Notes under the pieces: model-generated
Database searches by the model: none
Seen by the model: only the letters and a program-made list of their open reading frames with translations
What the model was told of the DNA's origin: nothing
From: Ophiostoma sp. CBS 140.51
Lineage: Eukaryota; Ascomycota; Sordariomycetes; Ophiostomatales; Ophiostomataceae
Direction: 5' to 3'
NCBI GenBank assembly: GCA_029298735.1
Contig: JANSLP010000457.1
Location: 1-21,436 of the forward strand
Length of the DNA stretch: 21,436 nucleotides
Shown: positions 8,742-18,442 of the stretch, in pieces
Position numbering within the stretch: position 1 is the first letter of the stretch
Layout of the letters: each line of letters begins with the position of its first letter
Program-made: the position numbers and the translations under genes

Positions 8742-9568
8742 AAAGAGGCGGCCAGAGGTAGTCTGTGTAAATAGCCAAAATGATACAAATGATTTACGAT
8801 TGCTTCTTGGAGCCAGGAAGTGTGTGTTGGAGATAGGACTGCCAACAAAAAGTGACCAAAAGTTCATGCGGATCTCGAGCCAGACAACCAGCAATCATAT
8901 CTTGGTATCAATGCGTCTAAAAGATTCTCTCTGGGAAGAAAATTGAGAGCATGGAACAGAAAGAAAAAAAAAGAATTGGAAAGAAAGGCGACCTGCTGTT
9001 CACTTCTGCTTCTCTGCTTCCCCTCTTTCATCCTTCTCGGCACATCTACGCTAACATCCTGGTGTAAGTGGCAACGATGGACCCACCCAAGCGAAATTCG
9101 CTTCGGCACCTCACGCGGAGATGTTGCGTCGAGGCAATCCCCAACACATGAGACAGGAGAACAAAAGAACGAGGGGAAAGACGATGGAGATCGAGAATTA
9201 ATTGTGAAGTCCTACGGGCGGAGTTCTAAAGTGGCCAATTGTGGAAGGCTAGCTCATGTGAAGCTCCAGCCGACGGCCGCAGAAAAAGTCCGGGCCGACG
9301 ATTGAGATGGAAGAAGCTGTAGTTACGACGGAAATGAACTGGAAAAAGTAATTGTTGGAAGAGAAATCGAAAGAGCTTCAAATAAAGCTTGACAATTTGA
9401 GCTGTTCAACACCTATTTTTATTTTGATATCTACTCATCTTCATCTGCATCCATTTTAACAACAGCGAGCAGCAGTCTTCCAGTCTTCTACGTTAGCTGT
9501 TCGTTACCGTTCACCAGTGCAACCACTCTCGAACACTCCCACATAACAACCACTAACCAATCTCCAAC
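8742..9568. other. Intergenic: regulator 3' end and AtuA-like promoter
   Basis: No gene recognised. It contains one perfect AAGCG-N5-CGCTT site at 9089-9103. A pyrimidine-rich, CA-rich leader runs from about 9430 to the ATG at 9569, typical of filamentous fungal 5' regions. The open frame at 8943-9305 has unconvincing composition. Confidence 0.55.
9089..9103. promoter_or_regulatory. Palindromic site 4 (AAGCG-N5-CGCTT)
   Basis: Perfect dyad AAGCG (9089-9093), spacer AAATT, CGCTT (9099-9103), preceded by C like the other three. It lies 465 bp upstream of the AtuA-like ATG and about 350 bp after the regulator stop. It links this gene to the transporter and hydrolase by a shared sequence. Confidence 0.6.
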
Positions 9569-11632
9569 ATGGGCTCCGTTCCCTCTTCAACACCGTCTTC
9601 GGACGTACTTTGCCAGATTGTCACACCCGTTGGCATGCTCGGCTATGGCTTCGAAATCGACGAAGTGTACCGCGGACTTGAGCTGGCACGCCGCGACCAT
9701 CCAGATGCACCAACGGCACTCATTCTCGACTCTGGCTCAACTGACTCGGGCCCTTCTAAGCTCGCTCTGGGCAGCATGACCTGCCCGGAGAGCTCTTACC
9801 GTCGTGACCTTTTGTCCTGCCTTCGCATTGCCCGCCAGTACGGTGTTCCTCTCTTGCTCAGCTCCGCCGGTGGCGACGGCGAAGACGCCCATGTCAAGCT
9901 ATTTGGCAAGATTGTTGCAGACGTGGCCGATCGGCTCAACAAGGAAGATGATTTTGGCGCTGAGACCTCGCTCAAAGTTCTGTCGGTGTTCAGCACTTTA
10001 GATAAAGACCTGGTCAAGAATCGCCTCACAGCTGGCAACATTACTGGCTGTGGCCCATGCGTGCCCACTCTGACGGCCGAAGCACTGGACGCCACCACGG
10101 TCGTCGTCGGTCAGATGGGCCCCGAGCCGTTTATTCAAGCCATGGCGGCTCACCCAGACTTTGATGTTGTCCTAGGTGGCCGTGCCTACGACCCTTCACC
10201 GTACGTGGCCTATTGTGCGTACCATCATCTGGGCAAGACCGCTGCCACGGCTGATGTTCTGTCCATCGACCCCCTGATCCTTGGTGGATTCACGCACATG
10301 GGCAAAATCATGGAGTGTGGTGGAACTTGTGCTACCCCCAAGAGCCGCGGAAGCATGGCCACTGTCTACAAGGATGGAAGCTTTGATATCCGCCCTCTGG
10401 CCGTCGGTGCTGTCTGTCTTCCTCTCACCACGGCCGCTCACACACTTTATGAGAAGACCCGGCCGGACAAGCTGGCAGGTCCCGGTGGTGATCTCAACCT
10501 GACCACGGCCGTATACAACCAGCTTGACGACGGCGTCTCTGTTCATGTTAATGGTGCCACCTTCACACCGTCTTGGAGCAGAGAGAGCGGAGCCTACACC
10601 GTCAAGCTCGAAGGTGCTCGTGTCACGGGCTACCGCAGCATCTTTATGGGCTCCTTCTGTGATCCCATTCTGCTGTCTCAGCTGCCCTCTCTCCTGGGTC
10701 AAATCAAAAAGTATGTTGGCCAGCAGCACACCCACCTCGACGCCAGCACCTGGGACCTCGACTTCCATGTCTACGACGGCAAAGACCATGACGGAGAAGA
10801 CGCTGGCATGCCTGCCATCATTCCGCAGGGCCCGCCTCCTGGCGTCGTCTTCATTGTCGGTGAAGCTCTGGCCCCGACCCAAGCCGAGGCCACCAGTCTT
10901 GCATCGGCCGCCCGCATCGGCTGTGTCCACGGTCCTTACAAGGGCCAAAAGGCCAACAGCGGAAATTTCGGTATGGGCATTGGCGGCCAGGGTGAGATTG
11001 AGATGGGTGCCTGTGCCGAGTTTTCGGTGTACCACTTGATGGACTTAGTCAAGGGCGAGGAGGGTGCCAAGGAGGTCGGTACTGAGGGTACTTCTCTCTT
11101 CCGCTGGGAGATGGCCTGGACTGGCCCCAAGGACGGCAAACGTGTTGTCGACCTGCCCTTTCGGCCCAATTCTGACCGAGCGGCACTCGTGAACACAACG
11201 GCAAAGGAGTTAAAGACCAACGGACAGGTCAATGGTCACACCAACGGTACCACTTCTACTGAGCCCACCTCGACCTCGGCCCCATCGACTTCGAAGTCGA
11301 CCACCACCACTGTCGGCGCTCTTGCCAAGATGCTCCGCTCCAAGAACTCGGGCCCATATGAGATCACCCTCGACGTCCTCTTTGATGACCCGGCCGTATA
11401 TGCCAAAGTCAAAGAGTCTGGTGTCCTGACCCCAGAGAAGGTGGCCGCTCTCTACGGACTCAAGGTAGACCAGCTGGTCTACTGCGGCTTCTTTGACCCG
11501 GCCCTCGCCTTCAAGGCCACTCTTCCTCGCATGCGTCATGGAAAGCCCGTGGCCTCTGGTGGCTACATGGAGAACGACGTCCACGGCTCGCAAAAGTACA
11601 AGCCTCTGATGAACGTTGCGATTGATGTGTAG
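9569..11632 (+). CDS. AtuA-like protein, DUF1446-DUF4387 fusion
   Basis: One exon, 687 aa, ATG context AACATGG. Residues about 12-535 match the DUF1446/AtuA family: DSGSTDSGP at 54-62, SSAGGDGED at 98-106, GGRAYDP at 203-209 and MECGG at 248-252. A low-complexity Thr/Ser/Asn/Gly linker follows (about 550-582), and then a DUF4387 domain (about 584-687) that begins LRSKNSGPYEIT. In bacteria the two domains are often separate neighbouring genes, and AtuA belongs to acyclic terpene (citronellol/geraniol) use in Pseudomonas; its exact reaction is not settled. No terpenoid-CoA carboxylase subunits are present here, so terpene use is not shown. No signal peptide. A palindromic site lies upstream. 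It is tail to tail with the ENA-type ATPase gene. Confidence 0.88.
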   Translation: MGSVPSSTPSSDVLCQIVTPVGMLGYGFEIDEVYRGLELARRDHPDAPTALILDSGSTDSGPSKLALGSMTCPESSYRRDLLSCLRIARQYGVPLLLSSAGGDGEDAHVKLFGKIVADVADRLNKEDDFGAETSLKVLSVFSTLDKDLVKNRLTAGNITGCGPCVPTLTAEALDATTVVVGQMGPEPFIQAMAAHPDFDVVLGGRAYDPSPYVAYCAYHHLGKTAATADVLSIDPLILGGFTHMGKIMECGGTCATPKSRGSMATVYKDGSFDIRPLAVGAVCLPLTTAAHTLYEKTRPDKLAGPGGDLNLTTAVYNQLDDGVSVHVNGATFTPSWSRESGAYTVKLEGARVTGYRSIFMGSFCDPILLSQLPSLLGQIKKYVGQQHTHLDASTWDLDFHVYDGKDHDGEDAGMPAIIPQGPPPGVVFIVGEALAPTQAEATSLASAARIGCVHGPYKGQKANSGNFGMGIGGQGEIEMGACAEFSVYHLMDLVKGEEGAKEVGTEGTSLFRWEMAWTGPKDGKRVVDLPFRPNSDRAALVNTTAKELKTNGQVNGHTNGTTSTEPTSTSAPSTSKSTTTTVGALAKMLRSKNSGPYEITLDVLFDDPAVYAKVKESGVLTPEKVAALYGLKVDQLVYCGFFDPALAFKATLPRMRHGKPVASGGYMENDVHGSQKYKPLMNVAIDV

Positions 11633-11946
11633 GTGCTATGGTGGATCTGACTTGTATTTTGTTCTTGGCTTTTTTGACTTTTTAATCTGGTTTGTTATAA
11701 ACACCCTATGTACTTCACTCATTTGACTCCATTTTCTACTTGCCAACTTCGTGATTTGCTCGTACATTTTGGGTCTTCCACCTGACTGGAGGCGTGGATC
11801 ACTGGGGTATGGAGAAAACGGACGCTGTACAATCACTGTTGATAAAAATAAACAAGTAATGAATGCCATCTTTATTCGTTATTCGTCGTTCATTTCTCTT
11901 CTTCCATTTTACCCTCACACCTCCTTCATGAGCACCCAAACCTGCA
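11633..11946. other. Intergenic between convergent stops
   Basis: About 314 bp of AT-rich sequence between the AtuA-like gene (+) and the ATPase gene (-). It presumably contains both 3' UTRs and polyadenylation signals. No gene or repeat seen. Confidence 0.6.
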
Positions 11947-14900
11947 CTAAACTTCAGTCTGTGGTTCGAAGCTGTTTTCAGAGCTGTGCACCCTCTCGTG
12001 TCTTCTGAAATATACCCTCTTTCCCCACTTCCAGGACTCATTGCCGGCCATGAACACAATGACAGCCACAAAGACCACTCCCCATTCCCAAGAAATGCCA
12101 GAGTGCAGGAAAACAACACGGTTGAGGCCGGGGATATACATGACTGGGAAAACGCTGATAAAGACAACCGTGATAGCGAAGAAGAGGAATCGGTTGCCCC
12201 AGAGGTGTGCGAGCCACGCGCGGAATCCTTTGGGCATCGCAAAAAATGACTGGCGGAAATCGATCAGCTCCCATGCAAAGAGTAGAAAGATCCAAGTCAT
12301 CGTAGTAAAGCAGGTGGCGCGAGCGCGGAAGACGGCATTGCACGACTCAGAGTAGGAGCTATTGCAGTCGACGCCGAGATTGCCGTCGTCGAAACCAAAG
12401 AGGACAACCACAAACGACCCAAGAACACATGCCGCCATAAGCAGTCCGTTGACAACCATATCTGACAATAGTTCTGGCGTGAAGACACCGTATCGAAGCT
12501 GCGAGGAGTATGTTAGCTCCGGTTCGAGATCAGAAAGCAGAAAGATGACCAGTCGTATTTTTTCATCACTTACATTCTGTGGCGGTCGGGCCAGAATGTT
12601 TGAGACGGCCTTTTCAAATCCGAGACCGGTTTCACAAAACGACCCGGTGCCCATGAGCATCCATATGATCTCGACGGGCGACAACAAGAAAACGGAGGTC
12701 TGAGATGCATCCCTAAAGACGAGACCTACTAGCAACGCAATGACAAATCCAATGTTGGCAGCCAGGACGTGCAAAATAAATTTTTGTATGTTGTCGAAAA
12801 TGCGGCGGCCTTCTTCAATCGCATTCAGGATGGATGCAAAGTTGTCGTCTGTCAAAATAATATCCGCAGCCTCTTTGGCCACATCAGATCCGCTTCCCAT
12901 GGCAATACCAATGTCAGCATACCGAAGGCTCGGGCTGTCGTTGACGCCGTCGCCCGTCATTGCAACATAACGACCGCGGCGGTGCAGCGCTTTGATCATG
13001 CTGACCTTGGTGCTTGGAGCACAACGTGCCAGCACCAGAGGTAGCTCTGACAGTCCGTCGACTTGAGCGTCGGTCAGATGGTCAAACTCATGGGCCGCCA
13101 TGACAATGGTCTGTGCCGTGTCCGCTGATAAAAGTCGCAGCTTGTCTGCTGCTGGCAGGATACCGACTTCCGTGGCAATGGCTCGAGCAGTGTGTGGATG
13201 GTCGCCCGTGAGCATGTGGACCGTGATACCCGCCCCATAACACATACGCACACTCTCCTTGGACTCTGGCCGCGGAGGATCGTAGATACCAATGAGGCCA
13301 CAGAAGACAAGTCCCGTCTCAAATTCATCGCGAGATTGTGATTTCCCGTCTGTGAAATAGGGCCCCAGCACGGGGTGGTCAAGTTGTTTGTGTGCAAAGG
13401 CGAGGACACGAAGTCCTTGTGCGGCGAGGGATTCCATATTTGCGATAATGTTTTGGCGCGTCTCGCTGGTCAATGGAACGACTGTATCCTGGGACGTAAT
13501 CGTATCGCAGCTGCTAAGCACACGCTCCACGGCGCCCTGTGTATCGAGTCCTGTTAGTTCTCTGATTTTCATCTTCTCTCCGCCTCCCCGTTGAAGTCCA
13601 GCTCATTCAGTAACTCACCTTGGTTAAAATATGCATATCACCCAAGGCGAGGTGCTGGCAAATGACAGACATCTTCTTGACGTCCGAGTCAAATGGAAAC
13701 TCGGCAATCTGTCTCCAAGTGGGAGAAGGACCCTCGGTCATGTCCTTTCTGCTCCACCCGAACTTGGCGGCGAACACAGCAACAGCAATCTCTGTCGGTG
13801 CCCCTTGAGCGCTCCATGCACCGGGATCACTCGAGCTATCGTCCTTTTGATGTAGTGAAGCAAGATTCGCAAGAGAGGCTATATTGAGATAGCACTCAAG
13901 TCCTGGACTTTGGCCCAACTCTTCTTCTGGAACAACAGTACGGGCATGTTCATGTTCTTTCGGTTCCGTCTCGGCCGATGTTGCTGGGTGGCCAGGATCG
14001 CTAGGCTCAGCCGAAGTATACTGGACCTCTGCCGCAGTAGGGTTGTACACGTCATCTGATGTCTCCACGGTGTATGTGCCGTGGCCAGGAAGCCAAGCCT
14101 TGCGTACAACCATGCGCCCCTGGGTAATTGTTCCAGTCTTATCAGAACAAATATCTGTCACACAGACGTTGTTAGCTTCTTGAATCACCACGAACTCACA
14201 TGCATCATCTTATCGACTTTTCGAAGGGTAAAGTAACTCTGACATACCTGTAACGCCTCCCAGTGCCTCCAAACTCTGAAGATTCCTGACAATGACGTGC
14301 CGCTCGAGCATCTTCTTGGTTCCAGCAGCAATTGTCACGGTGAGTACTAGCAGAAGGGACACAGGGATGGTTCCGACGGCCGTCGTGACTGCGTAGATGA
14401 TCACATCTCGTCGAGAACTAAACTTGTTCACGCCAAGAACAATGATGACACAGATAATGGCAAATGCAAAGAGCCAGAGAAAGAGGCCGGACAGCTTCTT
14501 TTGCAATGGAGTTCCGACTGTCAGGCCCAAAAATTCACCGATAGCGGCAACGGTAGCGTGCCACCACTTGGAGAGGCGCGATTCGTTGATGGCTTTGTTT
14601 TGATGGTTCCCGTTGAGAGCGCCTGCAATGCTGCCAATCTCCGTAAACATGCCGGTGGCAAAGACAACACCGCGTCCGCGGCCTTTGGTGACCACCGTGG
14701 AGCTGTACACCACATTGAGACGGTCACCCGGGCCCGTGTCATCATCAAATGTAAGCTTGGGGATCTTGGACACAGGCACAGACTCGCCTGTCAATGCGGA
14801 CTCGTCCATCTCCAGGTTCACAGCCTCAATCAATCGGATGTCGGCGGGGATAGCATCACCCATGCCAATGTCGACTACATCCCCGGGCACGACTTCGGAT

Positions 14901-15421
14901 GTCTGGATCGTGATTGTTTTGCTGTCCCGAATGACACTGCATGTGGGTGCACCCAAGTTGCGCAGCGAATCGATCGTCCTCTCGGCTTGCAGACTCTGGA
15001 AAAATCCAATGCCAATGTTGAGGAGAATGATGCCTCCCAGAATACCGCCGGGGATCCAGGCTTGTATTCCAAAGCTTGCAGCCAGTGCCAGCACCAGAAC
15101 CTATAAAAGAAACGTCGGTCAGCTGATGAATATTGTAAAAAAAAGTCGGTCCTACACTGGAGGTCTTACCAAAGTCATGGCGTTCAGAACTTGTTCCATA
15201 AGTATCTTCCATGGCTGGACGCCCTTGTGCATGTCAAGTTCGTTCGGGCCGTATTCTGCGAGGCGTGACTGCGCCTCCGACCCGCTGAGTCCAGTAGCGG
15301 CGTCAACACGGAGTTCTTTCAGAACCTCTGAAAAGACCATTGCATGCGGCGGGCGGGACAGAGGCTTGTTGGACTGTCCAGGGACATGCTCCTGGGCAAC
15401 GGGCGTGTTCTTTTCAGCCAT
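11947..15421 (-). CDS. P-type ATPase, type IID (ENA-like Na+/K+ efflux pump)
   Basis: Five exons on the minus strand: 15421-15170, 15100-14248, 14154-13619, 13536-12574 and 12498-11947, giving 1051 aa, the usual size for fungal ENA pumps. Introns are 69, 93, 82 and 75 nt. Their donors are GTAAGA, GTATGT, GTGAGT and GTAAGT, and introns 2-4 have CTAAC branch points. The cation ATPase N-terminal domain is followed by the actuator TGES (188-191), the phosphorylation motif DKTGT with Asp373 (split just upstream by intron 2), the nucleotide-binding K-GA junction across intron 3, MLTGDHPHTA, and the hinge TGDGVND (741-747). The membrane segment before the catalytic loop carries IPVSL, as in ENA pumps, not the IPEGL type of calcium pumps. 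ENA ATPases expel Na+, Li+ or K+ at the plasma membrane under salt or alkaline stress. The last intron is in frame and lacks stops. Ion choice cannot be told from the sequence. Confidence 0.92.
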
Positions 15422-16663
15422 TGTGGCTATTGGTGATGCTTTGCTGGCGATTTTTGAATCTTGGTAGGGAGTAAAGGACTTAGTGTGTAGCTGAACAAGC
15501 CATTCCGTTAATAATGTTGAGAAAATGAAGGGTAAAAAGCTTTGGTAGGGATAAAATCAAAATTGTCTCTTCTTTTGTTTTCTGTTTTTAGATATTGTTT
15601 TGGCTTTTGTACTTTATTTTCAAATTCAATGTATCATGGTCCCGAGTTGTTGTCGTTCTCTGCACTAACCCAAACAGGGGGAAAACAGCAGAAGCCTCAT
15701 GCCGCCTGCAATATAAGACAAGGCTGAAAAAGTATCTCCATCGCCAGGTCTTTAATCTACTCAAACCTCAAACAGCAAGACTACTCGACAAAGAATGCCA
15801 CTAAATCCCGAGTGCGACAAAAACAACGAGGTCGCCACTTTGGACCAAAACGCCGAATTACAGTACTGCCAACACGACTCGCGCACCGCCAAGCCACCAA
15901 TATATCATCAAGCGGCTGTTCAAATCGGTTTCTATTTCCGAATAAGGAAAGTATTACATCAGACTGAGTACGTCGTACAATCATACCCCCGTTTTTTCGG
16001 GAGGCGTCCTGATGTCGTAACAATGGCCAATTGCAGTAATTAACCACGAGGCTGTAAGACAACTCATCCCTACGAGGCAAATTGCAGCATTTTGCATCGA
16101 CAGCAAAGCATCCCAAAAACGAAAAAGTCTTTCGAGACAAACTTTTTGTTCCTTCAAATTGGAAAATCTTCCTGTGCTCGAGTTTAACGGCAGCAACAGG
16201 ACTTATGAGGCTGATAGATCAAACGAAACATTGTGATTCCAGCAAGGCCACATTGGACACCTGGGTGTAAATCAAAATTGAAACAGAGGTATCTTGCCTG
16301 TCCTCCCCGCCGGCCATTTTGGCCTTGCCGCCGCGGATGTTGAGGCATACATAGAGTCGGTCTTTGATTTTGTTGAACATGGCGGGCCTGTTATGTGTGG
16401 TGTGGCAGAGATGCCTTTTTTGATAAAGTGTGCTGATAATGTTAAGTGAGCGGTATCAAATATTTTTCAATACCCTTATTAGAACATGTGAAGCGCTAAC
16501 AAGTAGTGGACGCAGGGGCTGCTTTAATGCTCGCCAAACGTAAAATGTACCTTACATTTTAGGGCTTTCTCAAATATTAAAAACACAGCATGTTTACAAC
16601 CTCGATTTCGTTTCACTAATATATTGACAATTATTTTAATATCAACAGACAATCGTGTCTCGC
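15422..16663. other. Intergenic upstream of the ATPase
   Basis: About 1.24 kb, AT-rich, presumably including the ATPase promoter. Only one coding-like stretch was noted, a minus-strand short ORF at 16219-16380 listed separately. The plus-strand frames around 15795-16043 show no family features. Confidence 0.5.
16219..16380 (-). pseudogene. Short N-terminal fragment, probable relic of a fungal small-protein gene
   Basis: A 53-codon minus-strand ORF begins MFNKIKDRLYVCLNIRGG and continues KAKMAGGED, then loses family character. The start recalls small fungal proteins of unknown function that begin with a strand such as LYVxLYxRGG, then KMPGxED and YHWALLVGP. That resemblance is from memory. 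After GGED there is a GCAAGA that could be a GC-type donor. About 65 nt further on is a stretch reading VALLESQ in which the bases GCCTTGCTGG resemble the expected WALLVGP codons with substitutions. A decayed gene is the simplest reading; an intact short gene with an unusual intron is possible. Confidence 0.35.
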
Positions 16664-18442
16664 TCATGCCCCAATGTTTGCCAACCCACCACATGCCGAC
16701 ACAACTGTGCTCTGCCTTCTCCGCCGCGACCTTCTTGCCCGCTCCCACACAGCCAGTCCCGACACAACAGCCATCAAAGCCCACCTCTCACCAAGCTGGC
16801 CAGATGCACCACTCCCGAGGAATGTGAAGCGGCTGGCCATGCATGTCGAAACAAAACCATCTCCATCGTCATCTGCCCGCTTCGTCGTTGCATTCGCCCA
16901 CATGGCAACAATCTCCTTTCCATCCGCAGTGCGCCGACGTGCAGCTGCACGGCCAGCCTCGTCTGCTATCAGTTGATCGAGGAAGAGAGTAGAGGCAGTC
17001 GATGAGTGTATTGATGGTGACGCCGTCATTGTCGTCGACTTAGCCGCCTGAATGGCATCTGTGAAAGGGTCGGCAGCTTCTGCGAGTCGGACCAGCTGCC
17101 AGCCAGATTGCCAACGGGTCCTGCGAGGAGACAGCGGTTGTGTCTTTTTCTCGCCGGTCACAGGTTTGGCCTCACTCTTCGTCCTTCTGAGAGACAGCGT
17201 CCTTTTCACAAGTTGGCTGGTCTTGTGTGCCTTGTCCCTCGTAGAGACAAAACGGCGAGGAAGTATTGCCTTCGGTACCGCCTCCGTAACTTCATCTCTA
17301 CGATCAACAGATCCGTCCTCTTCCAGGGCCTTTAACTCAGCACCAGAGCAGTACCGCCACTCAAATGCTTCGCGTCGAGGAGGATCGTTGGTCAAGAAGC
17401 TCGCCGGTCCGTCTGCCTCCACCTCAACCTCGAAGCGGTACCGCTTGTGCCAGCCGAATTGGACGTGCAGTGTCTCCTCTGTCCGGCCAGCTGGCGATTC
17501 ATCTTCTGACAGCGGCTCCCATGCCGTCCGTCGGCTCGTCATCGGAGGCAAGCCGATGGTAATGTCCCCAAAGGAGCCAAGAGTCTTGACTGCGAAACCT
17601 GAGAACTGCACATCCGCCCAGGCACCATCACAGTCGGCATTTAGTCCTCCGTACAGAACAATCGGTGGCCGTCCCGTTGACGGGTGGTGTAGTCCACAGG
17701 CGTACAATGGCGGGTTGGCAAATGGCCAGAAAGAAGCATGGCCTGTACTACGTCCCCTCTGACTGAGATGCTGTGCGATTCTTGACCCACCACCGCCGAG
17801 GTAGTACGTCGAGCCATCACCGTAGTCAAAAAGGTGAAAGACGGTAGGAAACGCTGGCTGGACAGAAGCTACGTAACCGTAGGCTGGGGTGTTGTAGTAG
17901 ACTTCATAGCCTGGGTTGCTTCTGTGGATGGCTGCTTCGAGGAGAAGGTCGGGGGATGCTGAGAAAGGTTGCCTTGAAGCGGGTACCCGGTCGGCATTTC
18001 CGTCAACTGATGATGGGAGGGATGAGGTCAATGAGTCGAGTGACAAGTATGAGTTGGTTTTGACCAGGTTACTGCCTTTGTCATAAGTGTTTCGTTTCTC
18101 CAGAAGGGGAGTTGGTGGCAAGAGACTCTCTGTCAATAATTCGTCGCCGATGCTTGTCTCCTTTTCCTCGTCAAGAAGGCTCGAGCCATCATTTGAGCTG
18201 TCGAGCTCCCAGCCTTCATCCACTGTAGTATGCTCTAAAACGCCGCAGATGTCGATGTCAATGTCGATAGCACTGTCTCGCAACTTTTCACTGTGGTGTC
18301 CGTGGTCACCATGGACTGGTCCTGGTACAGTGACTGTTGCCATGTCGTCGTCGGTGATGATATACTGGGCCAGCTGACGGAATGCCCGTCGAGGATGACA
18401 AGTGCGAGAAATGACAGACATGGTGAAATGAGACAGTGGCAT
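16664..18442 (-). CDS. Fungal protein of unknown function
   Basis: One open frame of 592 codons. I do not recognise the family. Seen in it: an acidic, Ser-rich N-terminus (50-165) with AIDIDIDI at 58-65; a Tyr/Gly/Pro-rich central part (about 178-376) including GYEVYYNTPAYGY, FHLFDYGDG and a Trp-containing FGWHKRYRFEVEVE that may form a beta-rich domain; a basic Ser/Arg/Lys stretch (377-443); and an Ala-rich, Arg-rich end with ARRSRRRRQS. No signal peptide or clear membrane segment was seen. The first ATG at 18442 lies inside a TTTAAAT tract; the next, at 18421 (CACCATG), has a better context and would shorten the protein by seven residues. The last about 60 residues are less convincing and an unseen 3' intron is possible. 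Probably soluble and regulatory or structural, but this is a guess. Confidence 0.6.
   Translation of the reverse strand: MPLSHFTMSVISRTCHPRRAFRQLAQYIITDDDMATVTVPGPVHGDHGHHSEKLRDSAIDIDIDICGVLEHTTVDEGWELDSSNDGSSLLDEEKETSIGDELLTESLLPPTPLLEKRNTYDKGSNLVKTNSYLSLDSLTSSLPSSVDGNADRVPASRQPFSASPDLLLEAAIHRSNPGYEVYYNTPAYGYVASVQPAFPTVFHLFDYGDGSTYYLGGGGSRIAQHLSQRGRSTGHASFWPFANPPLYACGLHHPSTGRPPIVLYGGLNADCDGAWADVQFSGFAVKTLGSFGDITIGLPPMTSRRTAWEPLSEDESPAGRTEETLHVQFGWHKRYRFEVEVEADGPASFLTNDPPRREAFEWRYCSGAELKALEEDGSVDRRDEVTEAVPKAILPRRFVSTRDKAHKTSQLVKRTLSLRRTKSEAKPVTGEKKTQPLSPRRTRWQSGWQLVRLAEAADPFTDAIQAAKSTTMTASPSIHSSTASTLFLDQLIADEAGRAAARRRTADGKEIVAMWANATTKRADDDGDGFVSTCMASRFTFLGSGASGQLGERWALMAVVSGLAVWERARRSRRRRQSTVVSACGGLANIGA

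Noticed and set aside
10196..11035. 279-codon antisense frame inside the AtuA-like gene
   Set aside because: A shadow of strong codon bias in the sense gene; the product shows no domain.
17433..17446. AAGCGGTACCGCTT, a 14-bp perfect palindrome resembling the promoter dyad
   Set aside because: It has the same arms but a 4-nt spacer, and it lies inside the coding region of the unknown-function gene. Likely chance.
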